64,000 bases of DNA, from NCBI RefSeq assembly GCF_964199755.1, contig NC_133918.1, forward strand, positions 2,046,001 through 2,110,000, read 5' to 3'. The notes below the pieces were generated by a model. The model was not told the origin of the DNA, ran no database searches, and saw only the letters and a program-made list of their open reading frames with translations. Shown here piece after piece: positions 34,101-49,112 of this stretch (position 1 is its first letter; each line of letters opens with the position of its first letter). The stretch comes from Larus michahellis. Lineage: Eukaryota > Chordata > Aves > Charadriiformes > Laridae. Made by a program: the position numbers and the translations under genes.

Positions 34101-37100
34101 AGAAAATATACAGGGGTTTCTGCTACGTGTCGAATAGCAGGTTTTTTTCCATTCACCTTCACCGGAGCTTTGTTACTCCTCTAGAACATGGACACAGGAG
34201 CAGCTACAACGAAGCCTGCAGCAGCCCACTCTTCAACAACCTCCTCAGCGGCGGAAAAAACACACCACAGCACTAATATTTGCAGCCGTGTTACTTAGTT
34301 ATGTTTTAATTGCCTAAACAACGGAACGGTTTCGCTTTCCTTATCTAAAGGAAAGATGCGATAAGGCATCGACGTGCAGGATTTCAGAACCAGCAAGCCT
34401 TATGAGTGTTTCAGGTCCTGTACATCTTTCTGAGCACTAGTTCCGTGTCATTTGATCACAAACACTTGCAAACCTGGAAAAGGACAATGAAGAGGAAAGC
34501 CATTCAGTTACTTATCCTTATTTCTTGCTCTAATATCTGTCTACATCAGCTACCAATTTTTAATTTGACTTTAACTTACTCCTGTGCTGCCACAAACTCT
34601 TCTTCCAATCTCTTTCAGAAAGTAAAAACTATAAAAGCTTGACAAAGAATCATGACAAAGAACTGGTGATTTTGACTAATGTTTGAGACCTCATTTGTTA
34701 AAAGAGGCTGAAAAGCATGCTGAAACAAGCTAAAGAAGGAAAATGAAGTTCTAGAAAATGAAACTCCTTGGCTTTCCTGAACTGAATCGATTTCAATTTA
34801 GATTCCTAAAGTGGAGTTCAGTTGTGTTGCTTCTTCTGTACTTTCTCTGTTAACAGGTCTGGTTATTGAGTAACTCAGACAACGCAAGATATTTTCCCAG
34901 GTCGTTTCTGGGAAATGTAGCCTAATTGCTGCGACCTGCTTGTGTAAGAACACAGAACAGCTGGGACTCGCTGCACGCCCTCCTCTGAGGAGCTCAGCAG
35001 GCAGTTCAGGAGAGAACTGAGATAAGCTCCGTGCTGCATGTCCTGCTTTGGGGACTATGCCAGTCCTTTGAAACACGTGTTTTTTGGAGATGGGAAGCTG
35101 GGGTAGTTGGGAGCCAGCAGAATGAGGGGGACTTTGACAGTGTATTTGTAGACTTGGGATGAACTAGAGCCTCAGGACTTCGATGGATGCGATTCTCGAT
35201 TTGCAACTGTCCATCTTGCCTCTGGTGCCACAGCAGACATGGCCAGGTAAGAACGGATGCCCCCGCATCGGCTGTTAGGGTTCACTGCCCAGTATATTAG
35301 ACAATACCAGGGACGGAGATGGGTTTGGACTACGATGCCAAACTAGGAATGCAGCTGGAACAACTGAGACACCAACACGCAGTTACTTCTGCCTGCTCTG
35401 CTGCCACGGGTAGGGTCATCATGGCAAACCAGTGGTAAAAAAACAGCTGGAGATGGCAACATCTCAAACTGCCTCAGCTGTTAATCCCAAAATTGTGAGT
35501 CAGAGGCTTCTCTGTGAGGATTTATGAATCGCTGTCACTGCTAAATTGGAAGTCAGGCTATCTCAGCAAAACTGCAGCTGGAACTAATCCCACATCATAT
35601 TTAACGCACAAAACCAAAACAGGTTGATTGGGCTCCTTGCAGACTACAGAGCAGCACAGCGTTATCGGGGTCACTCAACTGTAAAATGGAATGATGGCCC
35701 ATTGAGATGACAGGTATCCAAAGGACAAAGCTGTTTCCAGTGTCACAGTAAAGAGGAAAGCAGCTGCAAAGATGATGTCCTCTGACACAGTGCCATTATA
35801 AGGAATTACAGTCGGATTACTACATAAATAATAAATGCCATTATTAGAAACAATGAAACATATCAGAAAATGCTAAAGCAGTCCTTCTATCAACTAACAC
35901 ATTCATTCCCCCACCAGGAAAACCTTTCTAAAACAACACACAAAACACAAACTGCTAAATCTTCTCTGATGTGCTTCATTTGGTCCGGATATTCCTGAAT
36001 TGCAGCTATCCTATTGTTTCAAGTCGGTCTCTGGGTAATGCATTAAATAGCAGTCATCTTCCCCTCCATAAATCAACAGCCAAATCTAGCGAAGGGGGGT
36101 GAAAGCAAGCACTAATATCTCAGTTATGCTGTGTTCTGGGAGCTAAGAGCAGATACCTGCAGCAGGAAAAGGATTTTTCTCTCATACCTCTTACTTACCA
36201 CGACTCCCAGACTAGTCACTGGCTGGTGGCCAGGCTAGGCTTCTCATCTAAGCTGCAGGAGAACAGACAGTGTTTTCTTTTGGCAATACACTTTGCTCGA
36301 TCATAGTCAGTCTGAGCAGTTTCGGGACACAGAAGGTGGGTGGGGATTTAGACCCTTTAATCCTTGGGCAAAGTGGAACCGATCAATGGAATATCCATGT
36401 GCTCAGAGCTCCTGGATGGGAATATTTCAAAGCAAATAAAAATGAGCAAGATAATAAATAAAAAAAAGAATGCCCAAATGCTATGGTAGCTGAAGGCAAT
36501 AAAATAGGTGTGTCATAGCCCGAGTTGAATGAAGAAAAAAGAACACAATGCTTTTTTTTAGAAAACCATGATTCTGAAAATCATCACAACAGATCTTTAG
36601 TAGTTTTCTTTGTCTCTATAAACACCTTTTTCCACTTAATGCACAAGGCATACCTGACTGCAAACTTGATCCAGCATCATTTAAACCACTATTCTGAGCT
36701 TTCTTTCCACATAGGATAAGATCCACTGTTCAGGATGTGCTCTGACTTTTGTGATGTGCTTCCAACCGGGTTTTCAGAAGAGGGATGCTCTCACCTAACG
36801 TGTAACAGGCTGAAATGTTCAGAAACAGCTGAGTCAAAGATCTCCCGTCATGGAAATTGTAACCTTTTGTACACATTTGCTGCTTTCAAGATGAATTTTG
36901 AAGGTTGCCTCTCCCCCCCGCCAAAGGAATGAATCTGTGTTTTCATCAATATTGTCCATAAAGAAGTGGAGTGTCCGATTTTCAAATTCCCACCCTTCCC
37001 TCCAGACCTTGTTCCTGTCCCCAGGCCTCAGATTTCCAAAATCCTCGCAGGAGATGAAAAGCTGAGCCGTGAGGGGAGTGGTACGGGCTGTTGGTTATGG

Positions 37101-37440
37101 GGGTGGGGACACAGAGCAACTTCTGCCACATAAATAACAAGGATTTATTCACTTTCTCATGAAGGTGCAGCACAAAGCCTTTTTTTTTTTTCTCCATTCA
37201 AACGATTACCACCAACCATTCCCCAGACAACCGAAGCTATAAATTACTGCACAACACACAGGCCGAGGGAAACGGGGAGACGCTGCCATTGGGAGGCACG
37301 GGCCCCCCCCCAAACCGCCTCACAACTTCATCTCCTTCTTTCAGGGGCCCCCTCCAGCACTTGGGGGAGTTTTTTTATTTTTTTATTTTTTTTTTATTAA
37401 AGTTTCTCTCAGCATTGAGCCGAAAAGCACTTTGGGTGAC
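31121..37440. other. AT-rich intergenic block upstream of OAZ1
   Basis: Open frames are short (mostly under 100 codons) and AT-rich; no similarity, RNA gene or repeat was recognised. T-rich runs lie at 37178-37191 and 37370-37398. The composition changes sharply to CpG-rich at about 37440. Confidence 0.55.
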
Positions 37441-37819
37441 AATTCGGAAGGTGGCGATGACCCCCGCGCCCACCGGTCCCCACAGAAGGCCGCGCTGCCG
37501 GGAGGCCGAGCCCCACCACCACCGAGCGGGCAGCCCCGGGGCTGTAAAGCCCGACGGTCCCAAGGCGGTCCACGGCCCCTTCCCCTCACGCCCAGCGGCC
37601 ATGGGACTCTCCGGCCGCCACCGCCCCGCTCCTCCCGCCCTTCGGCGCATGCGCGGGGCCGGCGCCGGCCCCTCCCCTCCACCGCAGTTTACCTCAGCCA
37701 GGCGGGGGCGCGGACGCGGGACTCGAACCGGCGTCTCTGAGGGGAGTGAGGGCTGCGGCGCCGCGCCGAAGCCTGCCGGCCGGACCCTGCCAGACACCGC
37801 CCACCCGCAGCGGCTCTAG

Positions 37820-37947
37820 CCAATCACAGACCGCTATTTCCCCCCGCTCCGTCCAGACGCTCTTCTAACCAATGCTGAACCCCCTCACGCTGCCAGCCAA
37901 TAGGAAAAGAGCTTTCCGTTCCGCCCCCCGCTCTCCCTTCAGCCAAT
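37820..37947 (+). promoter_or_regulatory. OAZ1: Array of four CCAAT boxes
   Basis: CCAAT occurs in the same orientation at 37820-37824, 37869-37873, 37897-37901 and 37943-37947. The array ends about 120 bases before the TATA box. CCAAT boxes are the binding motif of NF-Y; occupancy is inferred. Confidence 0.75.
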
Positions 37948-38065
37948 GGGAAGGGAGTATTTCTAAGGGACAAACAAGCCGTTCACCGCACGGGAGCCCT
38001 TTCCCGTGGGGGGCGTGGCCCGAGCGGAGAGGCGTGGCCTAGGCGGGGGCGTGTCCTAGGGAGGG

Positions 38066-38073
38066 TATATAAG
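38066..38073 (+). promoter_or_regulatory. OAZ1: TATA box of OAZ1
   Basis: TATATAAG lies about 99 bases before the first ATG, placing the transcription start at about 38095-38100 (near GCCATTTTGTG) and the 5' UTR at about 65-70 bases. Confidence 0.85.
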
Positions 38074-38164
38074 GACCCACTGCGGCGGCGCTGCCATTTT
38101 GTGTAGCAGCGCCTGGAGAGCGGCCGGCGGGAGGCAGCGGAGGGTTTCGGACCAGAGCGGCCGG

Positions 38165-41985
<3,821 letters not shown>

Positions 41986-42177
41986 ATTGCAATGTTTGCC
42001 TCTTAGAGCTTTCTTGTTGTCTATCAAGATGATTCTGTAGAAATTTTGTCAACATCTATTACAGTATATATTATAACTCTGTACGAAACGTTGTGACCAA
42101 CTGCTCTGGTGGTGAGATGTTGAAAATTTCAGACTCCACATCTTTTTCTGGATTTGTGCGCATGTTGTGGTTGTGCA

Positions 42178-42183
42178 AATAAA
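42178..42183 (+). terminator. OAZ1: Poly(A) signal of OAZ1 (proximal)
   Basis: AATAAA about 190 bases after the stop codon. A second AATAAA lies at 42262-42267, so two 3' ends are possible. Confidence 0.8.
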
Positions 42184-42261
42184 TGCTCCCTCCAAATTAG
42201 CAGTATATTTCTTGAAGTTTAATATTGTGTTTGTGATACTGAAGTATTTGCTTTAATTCTA

Positions 42262-42267
42262 AATAAA
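42262..42267 (+). terminator. OAZ1: Poly(A) signal of OAZ1 (distal)
   Basis: Second AATAAA, 84 bases beyond the first, followed by T-rich sequence (TTTATATTTTACTTTTTATTG). Confidence 0.65.
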
Positions 42268-42299
42268 AATTTATATTTTACTTTTTATTGCTGGTTTAA

Positions 42300-44720
42300 G
42301 CTGTTTAAGACTTGCACATCTGAAGGTGGCGTTGGAACTGCCCCGACCATTAAAGTTGCAGGTACGGAAAGGCGTTGGTCATTCTTTGCTTAGCTGGAAC
42401 TCATGGATACGATCTGCCAGGACTTGAAATAATCTAGCGATCCTGAAAAGCCTGCTTTTAGTGAAAGAATTAGCGGGTTGTCCATTTCCACTGGTAATTA
42501 GGGTCACGGCATCTTGGTGTTTCGTAGGGTACTGCAGGGGGTGTGTTAGTTGGGAGGTCGCAGGTGAGATGAGGAGCACGGCTCATGGCTGCCCTGAGGT
42601 TCCAGTCCGTGGGTATCAAATATGCACCTTTGATACCCGAAGTCTCAATGTTACTGGTGACAGTGGGGTCTTACACTGGTGTGTTTAGCACGCAGGATGG
42701 CTTGATGCAAGTTCTTTTAACTGTTGTGAAGGAAGGCGTGTGGCACTTCTGTGGCTACATACTGTCATGGGGGCTGGGCGGCCTCCAGAGCTCTGCTGGG
42801 GAGGCGGGTTGGGGTGTAAGAAGGGGCTGTTGTTACACCGTGCCTGTTGTTGGGGTCCACAGATACCTGTTGGTGTTTGGGACATGGAACAGAAGGGAAA
42901 ATGGCTGTTTGTGCAGTGCTGGAATTAAAGCTTGAGCTGAAGCTACCAGAGAGAAGTCTCCAAAGGACTGGACTGCATTGTGCTGCATTTTTTTCCTCCC
43001 GTATTTAACATTTGCCACTTTGGAGGGTTCTTTGGTGCCATTTGAGCTGATTAACCTTTCTTTGTAGCAGTGAATCCCTGGATGGGGTTATTTTACCGGG
43101 CTGTTTATGCTGTGAGTAGGTGTCAATAGAAGCACACGATGATCTTCACGGGTGTGAGCTCCTCCAGACACCCCCACTGACCTCAGCTTTAGGAGCTCTG
43201 TATGTAGTGGAAATGAGGGGGCCCGAAGGATCCCCCCCTCGGGTCATTCCTAGGCGATGTTCCAGGCTGAGCAACACTGGAATCGCGTGGAATACACCAA
43301 AATCTAATCCCTGAAACTCCCTTCTCGGAGATGTCGCAGGGAGCAGATCCTGCAGTGTATGGCACCATGTTCCCAGAGAGCCTGGTGTTAAATGAGCAAC
43401 ACAGTGACAGGTGGATGTTCTCGATGGTCTGTTTAATTGGCTTCAGTTACTTATATCAGCTTCTCACTGACCCTGCCCCAGCTCGGGCTGTGCTCTTCCC
43501 TCGGCTCCCTGGGCACAGCGTCCCCTTTGCTGGGACCACGGCTCTGCCAGGGCTCTCCTCCCCATAGATCTCTTGCCATTTTTTTTTTTTTTGGCGGCTG
43601 TACAATCGTGCTCTTCCTGTGGGGTTGGTTTGTTTTGTTTTTTGCGTTTTTGTTTTTTTTTTTTTTTTTTTTCTGGAAAGCTGCAAAGTTGCTGTTCTTG
43701 GTGTGCCAGCAAAGGGGAGGTGGGCATGGCCGGGGAGAGGGTCTTCCTCCTTCACTCAAAACAGGCTGAACTTCCTAAGCCAGTTCTCTGGAGAAATTCC
43801 TGGTTTCCTCTGGGATGCCGTGCCTGTGCTGCAGCCTGCTTTCTGCAGGGACGTGCGAGTGTGGAGGTGTTCATGGTCCTCTGTAGGCTTTTTGCTGACC
43901 TTGGGTGCTCCAGGCTGCTCCTGGCAGGAGGGGAGGGGGTCACCCAAGGTGGAAGCCAGAGACAGGGGTGTGGGGGGTGCTCGGCGGTGCCGCCCTGGGG
44001 CTGGGGTCCGGCCGAAGCAGGTTTTTGTCTTTGTTTTTCCAGGATCGGATGCCCAAGCTGGCTTTGGGCGAGCTGCTGCTGTGCCACGGGCTTTACTGCC
44101 ATCTTGTAGCCACGCAAGATACTACAGCAGAGGTGATGGGGACAGCAGGGCTGGGGCTCACCCAGGACAAACCCCTCTTGGATGTTTTTTGGCCCAAAAG
44201 CCCATACTGAAATTTGAATGGCAACTCTCTGGACCGGCCGCACTTTGGTGGTGACAGTGTCAGGGTTTTTCTGGCTGGGGAGCTTGTTTGGTCTCCCCCC
44301 CTTGCTTGTCCAGCCTCGACGGGGGAAGGTCACGTTGCCAGGTTTGGGTGCTGCTCCAGGAGGGGACAGTCCGCCACAGAGGGGCTGTGGTCTCGGCTGG
44401 GTCTTCGCCTCCCCAGTGAGGCTGCTGCCTGCAGAACCCACCGACCGGGGGAGCTGGGACTGTGCTGCTCTGTGGTTCCACCTGGCGGGGGTCACAGCTC
44501 CATTTTAGGATGTTTTCTTTATTTTAGCTTGTGGACTCCTAGGAGGAACTGTCCCCAATCCAGCCGTGCCACGGGCAGCGGTGGCGGCCTGGTGTGCCAC
44601 TGCCCATGTCCACAGGGATGCTGGGGCTGTGGGGAAGCCTGGGAAGGTCCATCCTGCTGTGCGCAAGCTCTTGCTGCTGACAGGTGATAATAGCTGTGAG
44701 TGGATTAATAATTACTTAAT
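42300..44720. other. OAZ1-PEAK3 intergenic, nothing recognised
   Basis: No supported gene. T-rich runs at 43580-43592 and 43651-43671 generate poly-Phe or poly-Lys open frames that are not genes. Confidence 0.55.
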
Positions 44721-44724
44721 TAAT

Positions 44725-45632
44725 AATTAATTGAGTGCACCCTCAGCAAATTCACTGGTGACACCAAGCTGTGTGGAGCGGTTGACAAGCTGGAGGGAAG
44801 GGATGCCATGCACAGGGACCTGGACAGGCTGAAGAAGTGGGGCCACGTGGACCTCATGAAGTTCAACCAGGCCAAGCGCAGGGCCCTGCACCCACGTCGG
44901 GGCAACCCCCAGCACAAACCCGGGCTGGGGGATGAGGGGATGGAGAGCAGCCCTGAGGAGAAGGACTTGGGGGTGTTGGTGGGGGAGAAGCTCCACACGC
45001 CCCGGCACCGTGCGCTGGCAGCCCAGAAACCCCCCGCAGCCTGGGCTGCATCCCCAGCAGCGTGGGCAGCAGGGCGAGGGGGGGATTCTGCCCCTCTGCT
45101 CCGCTCGGGGGAGACCCCCCTGCAGTGCTGCCTCCAGCGCTGGGGCACCGACAGCAGAAGGACACGGAGCTGTTGGAGCGGGGCCAGAGGAGGCCCCGGA
45201 GATGCTGGGTGGGCTGGAGCCCCTCTGCTGGGAGGACAGGCTGAGAGAGCTGGGGGGGTTCAGCCTGGAGAAGAGAAGGCTCCGCGGAGACCTTCCAGCC
45301 CCTGCCAGTCCCTAAAGGGGCTCCGGGAAAGCTGGGGAGGGACTCTGGAGCAGGGAGGGGAGCCATGGGACGAGGGGGAAGGGTTTTACACTGGAAGAGG
45401 GGAGATTGAGATGAGATCTTGGGAAGAAATTGTTTGGTGTGAGGGGGGTGAGCCCCTGGCCCAGGTTGCCCAGAGAAGCTGTGGCTGCCCCATCCCTGGA
45501 GGGGTTCAAGGCCAGGTTGGCCGGGGCTTGGAGCAACCTGGGCTGGTGGGAGGTGTCCCTGCCCAGGGCAGGGGGTGGCACTGGGTGGCCTTTAAGGTCC
45601 CTTCCAACCCAAACCAGTCCGTGATTCTAATA
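44725..45632 (+). mobile_element. CR1 LINE, longest copy in the window
   Basis: Plus orientation, 3' end at right (AACCAGTCCGTGATTCTAAT). At its left end ORF2 reads FTGDTKLCGAVDKLEGRDAM, DLDRLKKWGHVDLMKFNQAK and EEKDLGVLVGEKL, the C-terminal part of the CR1 reverse-transcriptase protein. The frame then changes and later recovers the RLREL... region in another frame, so it is broken. The remainder is the 3' UTR shared with the 9.3, 16.1, 30.6 and 51.1 kb copies. 5'-truncated; AT-rich TAATAATTA-type sequence lies at both flanks. Confidence 0.94.
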
Positions 45633-46573
45633 ATAATATAAATGACGTGAGCAGGGCCTTCAATGACACTTCACTGTGGTCGTCACTCCGCAGCCACGTG
45701 GTTTTGGGGACCAGATCCTGCCTGGTGCTGCGTGTTTCATACCAAGCAGCAGATGCAATGGCCCTGCTTTGGTGCAGGCAGAGACCGACCCTACAGCCCG
45801 GGCCCGGCCGCAGCACCCGTAAACTGACCCGAGCGATTTACTAGACGCCATCGAGGCTGTTGTGGCGAATCACCGCCGGGCAGCGGAGTTCGGCTTTGTG
45901 TTTCCCTCTGGGTACATCACTGGGGTGTGTAACGCTGTCAAAGAAGCACATAAAGGACCGGTATTTAAGAGGTTCAGCTCTGGGTTTTATTGAAGCTGCG
46001 TGGCTGCAATATTTTCCCCCTTTAAAATGTCATTTATATTTGCGGCTGTGCCACAAACTGTTTCTAAGGAGAGGCGGTTGTACGAGGTATTGTATTTCTC
46101 CTTTGCTAACGGTGAGTTAAGGTGAGCTGTAACGTGTGGCTTTGTTTTTCCACGGTCAGATCATTGTTATTAAAAACAGCGAAAGCCTCATGGCCGGAGG
46201 TGGGGTCTGAGGGGGTTTTGTGCAAAGTCCAAGCCCCCTAAACTTTGGATAATCAGCCACTAAAATTGGTGCTTGATCCTGTGGCTTCCATCCAGCCGTC
46301 TTTCCTGAGATGCTCTGATAGACTGGACTCAAAACATCAAAAATCGGTCAAGGGTGTAAAAACACACCCCGCGTTGTGGGAGCCACGGGTGGGAGCTTGG
46401 TCCCAGCTTCATCGTTCACGTGCTGCAGGGGAAGTGGGTTTGGGTTCGCAAACAGAGTTTTCCCAGCCAGGACCAGCTTAGGTTCCTTGTGAGCTGCTCC
46501 AGGATTTGGCCAGGTCCTCATGGCCTCTTGGCTTCGAGGAGAGTTTTTGGGTGGGCTGAACTTCAGCTTGCCT
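45633..46573. other. PEAK3 downstream region
   Basis: No coding sequence. Minus-strand AATAAA at 45986-45991 is a candidate PEAK3 poly(A) signal, about 580 bases past its stop codon. Confidence 0.5.
45986..45991 (-). terminator. PEAK3: Candidate poly(A) signal of PEAK3
   Basis: Minus-strand AATAAA downstream of the PEAK3 stop codon; the nearest such hexamer noticed. Use is inferred. Confidence 0.35.
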
Positions 46574-49112
46574 TCAGGGAGCGTAGAGAGCCTGAGTGAC
46601 TTGGTAGAGCGTGTGTTCGGTGACCTCCTTGAAGTACTGGCAGCACAACCACTCCTCGAGGCCGGGACTCCCCGCCACCCCGGCCGAATTCTCCGCAAAC
46701 TTCAGGAGCAGCAGAGCCCTCTTCACCTCCACCCAGTTCCGGAGCAGGGTGAGGGACTTCTTACTCCTGGCGAAGAGCTCCTGGCGAGGCCCCCAGAGCA
46801 GGACCTGCAGGATGCTCCTTGCCTGCTCGATGGAGACCCTCTTGCAGGGATCTGTGTGGAGAAGTAGCATGGCCAGGCGCTTGAGTCCCGTGGAATAGAT
46901 GGACAGGGAAGGGATTTCAGGAAGTCTATTGCTTCTGAACCCCAAGGTGTTCTCCAGAGAGATGTCCACGTGCAAGATCTGATAGATCAGCATGCCTACG
47001 TTCAGCTCGTCTGCTACTGGGGTGGGTGGTGCAGCAAGCCCCTTGGTCCAGTCCTGCTCTTGGCTGGTGGAACAAGGTCTTTGCTTGTCTTTAACTTTGA
47101 AGAAGCTGCTGATGAGCAGCCTTGGAAGGGACAGCCCCAGGGATGCCTCCTTGCCTTGCTGGCTCTGGGGAAGACATGGGCACTGCACCAGCAGCAGGTT
47201 CTCGGGGCAGAGGTCCCCCTGCCCCATGTTCTGCACCTGGAGGTGCTCCAGCCCCATGCACACCTGCAGGAGGAGGAGGCAAGCCAGGCGTTCGTAGTGC
47301 CCAGGGCTGGTCCTGTGCAAACCATGGGTTCCCTTCACAAAGCCTGCCAGGGTCTGGTAGGGAACCTCAGGAGAAATAAAGACCTGCAGGACAGGGCAGG
47401 TGGGAAGATGGGCTGGCTCCTCTCCGGAAGGGGACTGACTCTGCTCCTCGGTGCTTTCCGGGAACACCAGCTCCCAAGGGAGGCGGTCGGTGAAGCGGCT
47501 GATGAGGCGCTGGATGCTGCAGTGGGCCCCGAGGGAGCTCTGCACCCCCAGGCTGGCGCAGCACGGCTTGGGGACCTGCAAGGAGACACAGGGCACGGCC
47601 AGTGCGCGAGGATGGAGCCACAGGGTGCCTCGTCCTGGCCCGGGCCACTGCCTCAGCTCAGGGCCACCAGCTCTGGTCGGACCCACACAGGGTGCTGGTC
47701 TCCCCTCACACCCTCTGAGCCCATTGGCACCCACCAGAATGGTTTTGGGCAAGAAATGGGAGAGGAGGGGGGGGTGTAACCCCCAGGCGACCTGCAAAGC
47801 TGCTTTGATGGGTCTCATCCTGAGCCAGCTCTGCTCCAGCCTCTCCTTTGTGTCCCCTGGTCCCTCGAGATCACTTGCCAGGGCATCTCCCCCAGCGCTG
47901 CCGTTCTCCTTGATGTGTCCTATGGACCCGTGGGAGCTGCCGCCCTCCCCACCCCACCGCGCGCCCGCAGCGCCGACCCGTTTCGCAAATGCAGAAGTAG
48001 GTGCAAAAAGGGGAAGCGCCTGCGTGACGGGGGTCAGCGGAAAAGCCGGCGCTCCCGCTCCACCACGCTTTGCCCCCTGCGCCGGCAGGAGCCGGCTCTC
48101 CCTGCACCACCCGGGGCGTTTTCCCCCATTCCCCGCTTACCTTGGCTGCGAACACCAGTTGGCTTTGCTCAAAAGTGAAGCCCACTGGGAAATACCAGGC
48201 GTCCCCGCTCTGGCAGCACGGCTCCCGCTCCAGGATGCTGAACGCTGCCCAGCCCTTCCCCGCCAGCTCTGCCTCCAGCAGCCGCTGCCGCTCCTCCGAC
48301 CCCAGGAGCTTCTCCTGGATGCGAGCCGAGAGCCGGGCCAGGGTGGCCACCTGGCACCCCAACACCACCCCGCACACCCCGGCCGGGCTCTCCAGGAGCC
48401 GCCCCAGCTCCCCGTCCGCCGTCCCGAATGTCACCTCTGCCGGGCTGGGCGATGGGCTGCTCCGGGCCACCGGTTCCCCCAGGCTTTGGGACTTGGTCAG
48501 GGGCCTCTTGGGTCCCCAGGAGGGTCTATCGCGCGGGGGGATGGAGCTGGGAGCCCCCTCCTCGTGCGGTGGATGGGGTGGTGGGATGCTGGAGAGGCTG
48601 CTGGCGGCCCATGGTGTGGGGTCACCCTGCCAGTGCCGGGATGGCCCCTGCTCCGGGAGGGACTCGGCTCGCTGGAGCTGCTTTTTCGGCAATGGGGGAG
48701 GCAGGGGGTCCCGGCTGGGCTGAGAGGGGGCTCTCCTGGCTCCTTCCCCTCGGCTAGCCTTGCGGGGGACGAGGTGGGCCCGCAGTTCTCCTGGGGAGGG
48801 AGGGATGGAGATGGCAGGGCTGAGACTTCCCCGAGGCGAGAGAGGGGGAAGAAAGTGGGAGATGGCGCGGGACAGGGGTAAAAGCATGTCGTTACTTGTC
48901 CCACTGCATATTTCCAGCCCCAAAGCCATGCCCAATGCCACCCGGGGGGGGGGGGGGGTGACGGCTGGGGACTAGGGGAAGAGGATGGGGCAGCAGCGGG
49001 GTCCATCCCCAGTGACCCCAGGGGGGCAGCGGGGCCGTCACTCACCCACGTTGCTGTAGATGAGGGCCGAGGCGGGGGGTCGAGGCGGGGGGTCCCCTGG
49101 GGTGTCCGGCAT
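46574..49112 (-). CDS. PEAK3: PEAK3 pseudokinase (C19orf35 orthologue)
   Basis: Pseudokinase scaffold of the PEAK family, which dimerises through helices flanking the kinase fold and recruits adaptors such as CrkII and Grb2. Coding exons on the minus strand: 49112-49046, 48790-48141 and 47575-46574 (stop 46576-46574), GT-AG, phases 1 and 0, 572 residues (human about 473). The start exon gives MPDTPGDPPP... and ALIYSNVGELRAHLVPRK (residues 16-33), matching the family YSN-GEL-HLVPRKA motif. Residues 53-68 hold PPPLPKKQ and RAESLP, the proline-rich Crk-type motif and a following Ser. In the kinase-like part the catalytic loop reads GDLCPENLLL (about 359-368): the Asp and Asn remain, the Lys is Cys, and no DFG is seen. 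The C-terminus has LLKFAE and LEEWLCCQYF, shared with PEAK1/PRAG1. Same strand and neighbour as LINGO3, as in mammals. Confidence 0.92.

Noticed and set aside
37714-37735. tRNA-like T-arm on the minus strand (perfect B-box GGTTCGAGTCC at 37719-37729)
   Set aside because: The surrounding sequence does not form an acceptor stem, D arm or anticodon arm, and the T stem has a mismatch. Chance motif in CpG-rich promoter DNA.
44808-45641. 277-codon open frame
   Set aside because: Starts as CR1 ORF2 and then runs through CR1 DNA in a different frame; not a host gene.
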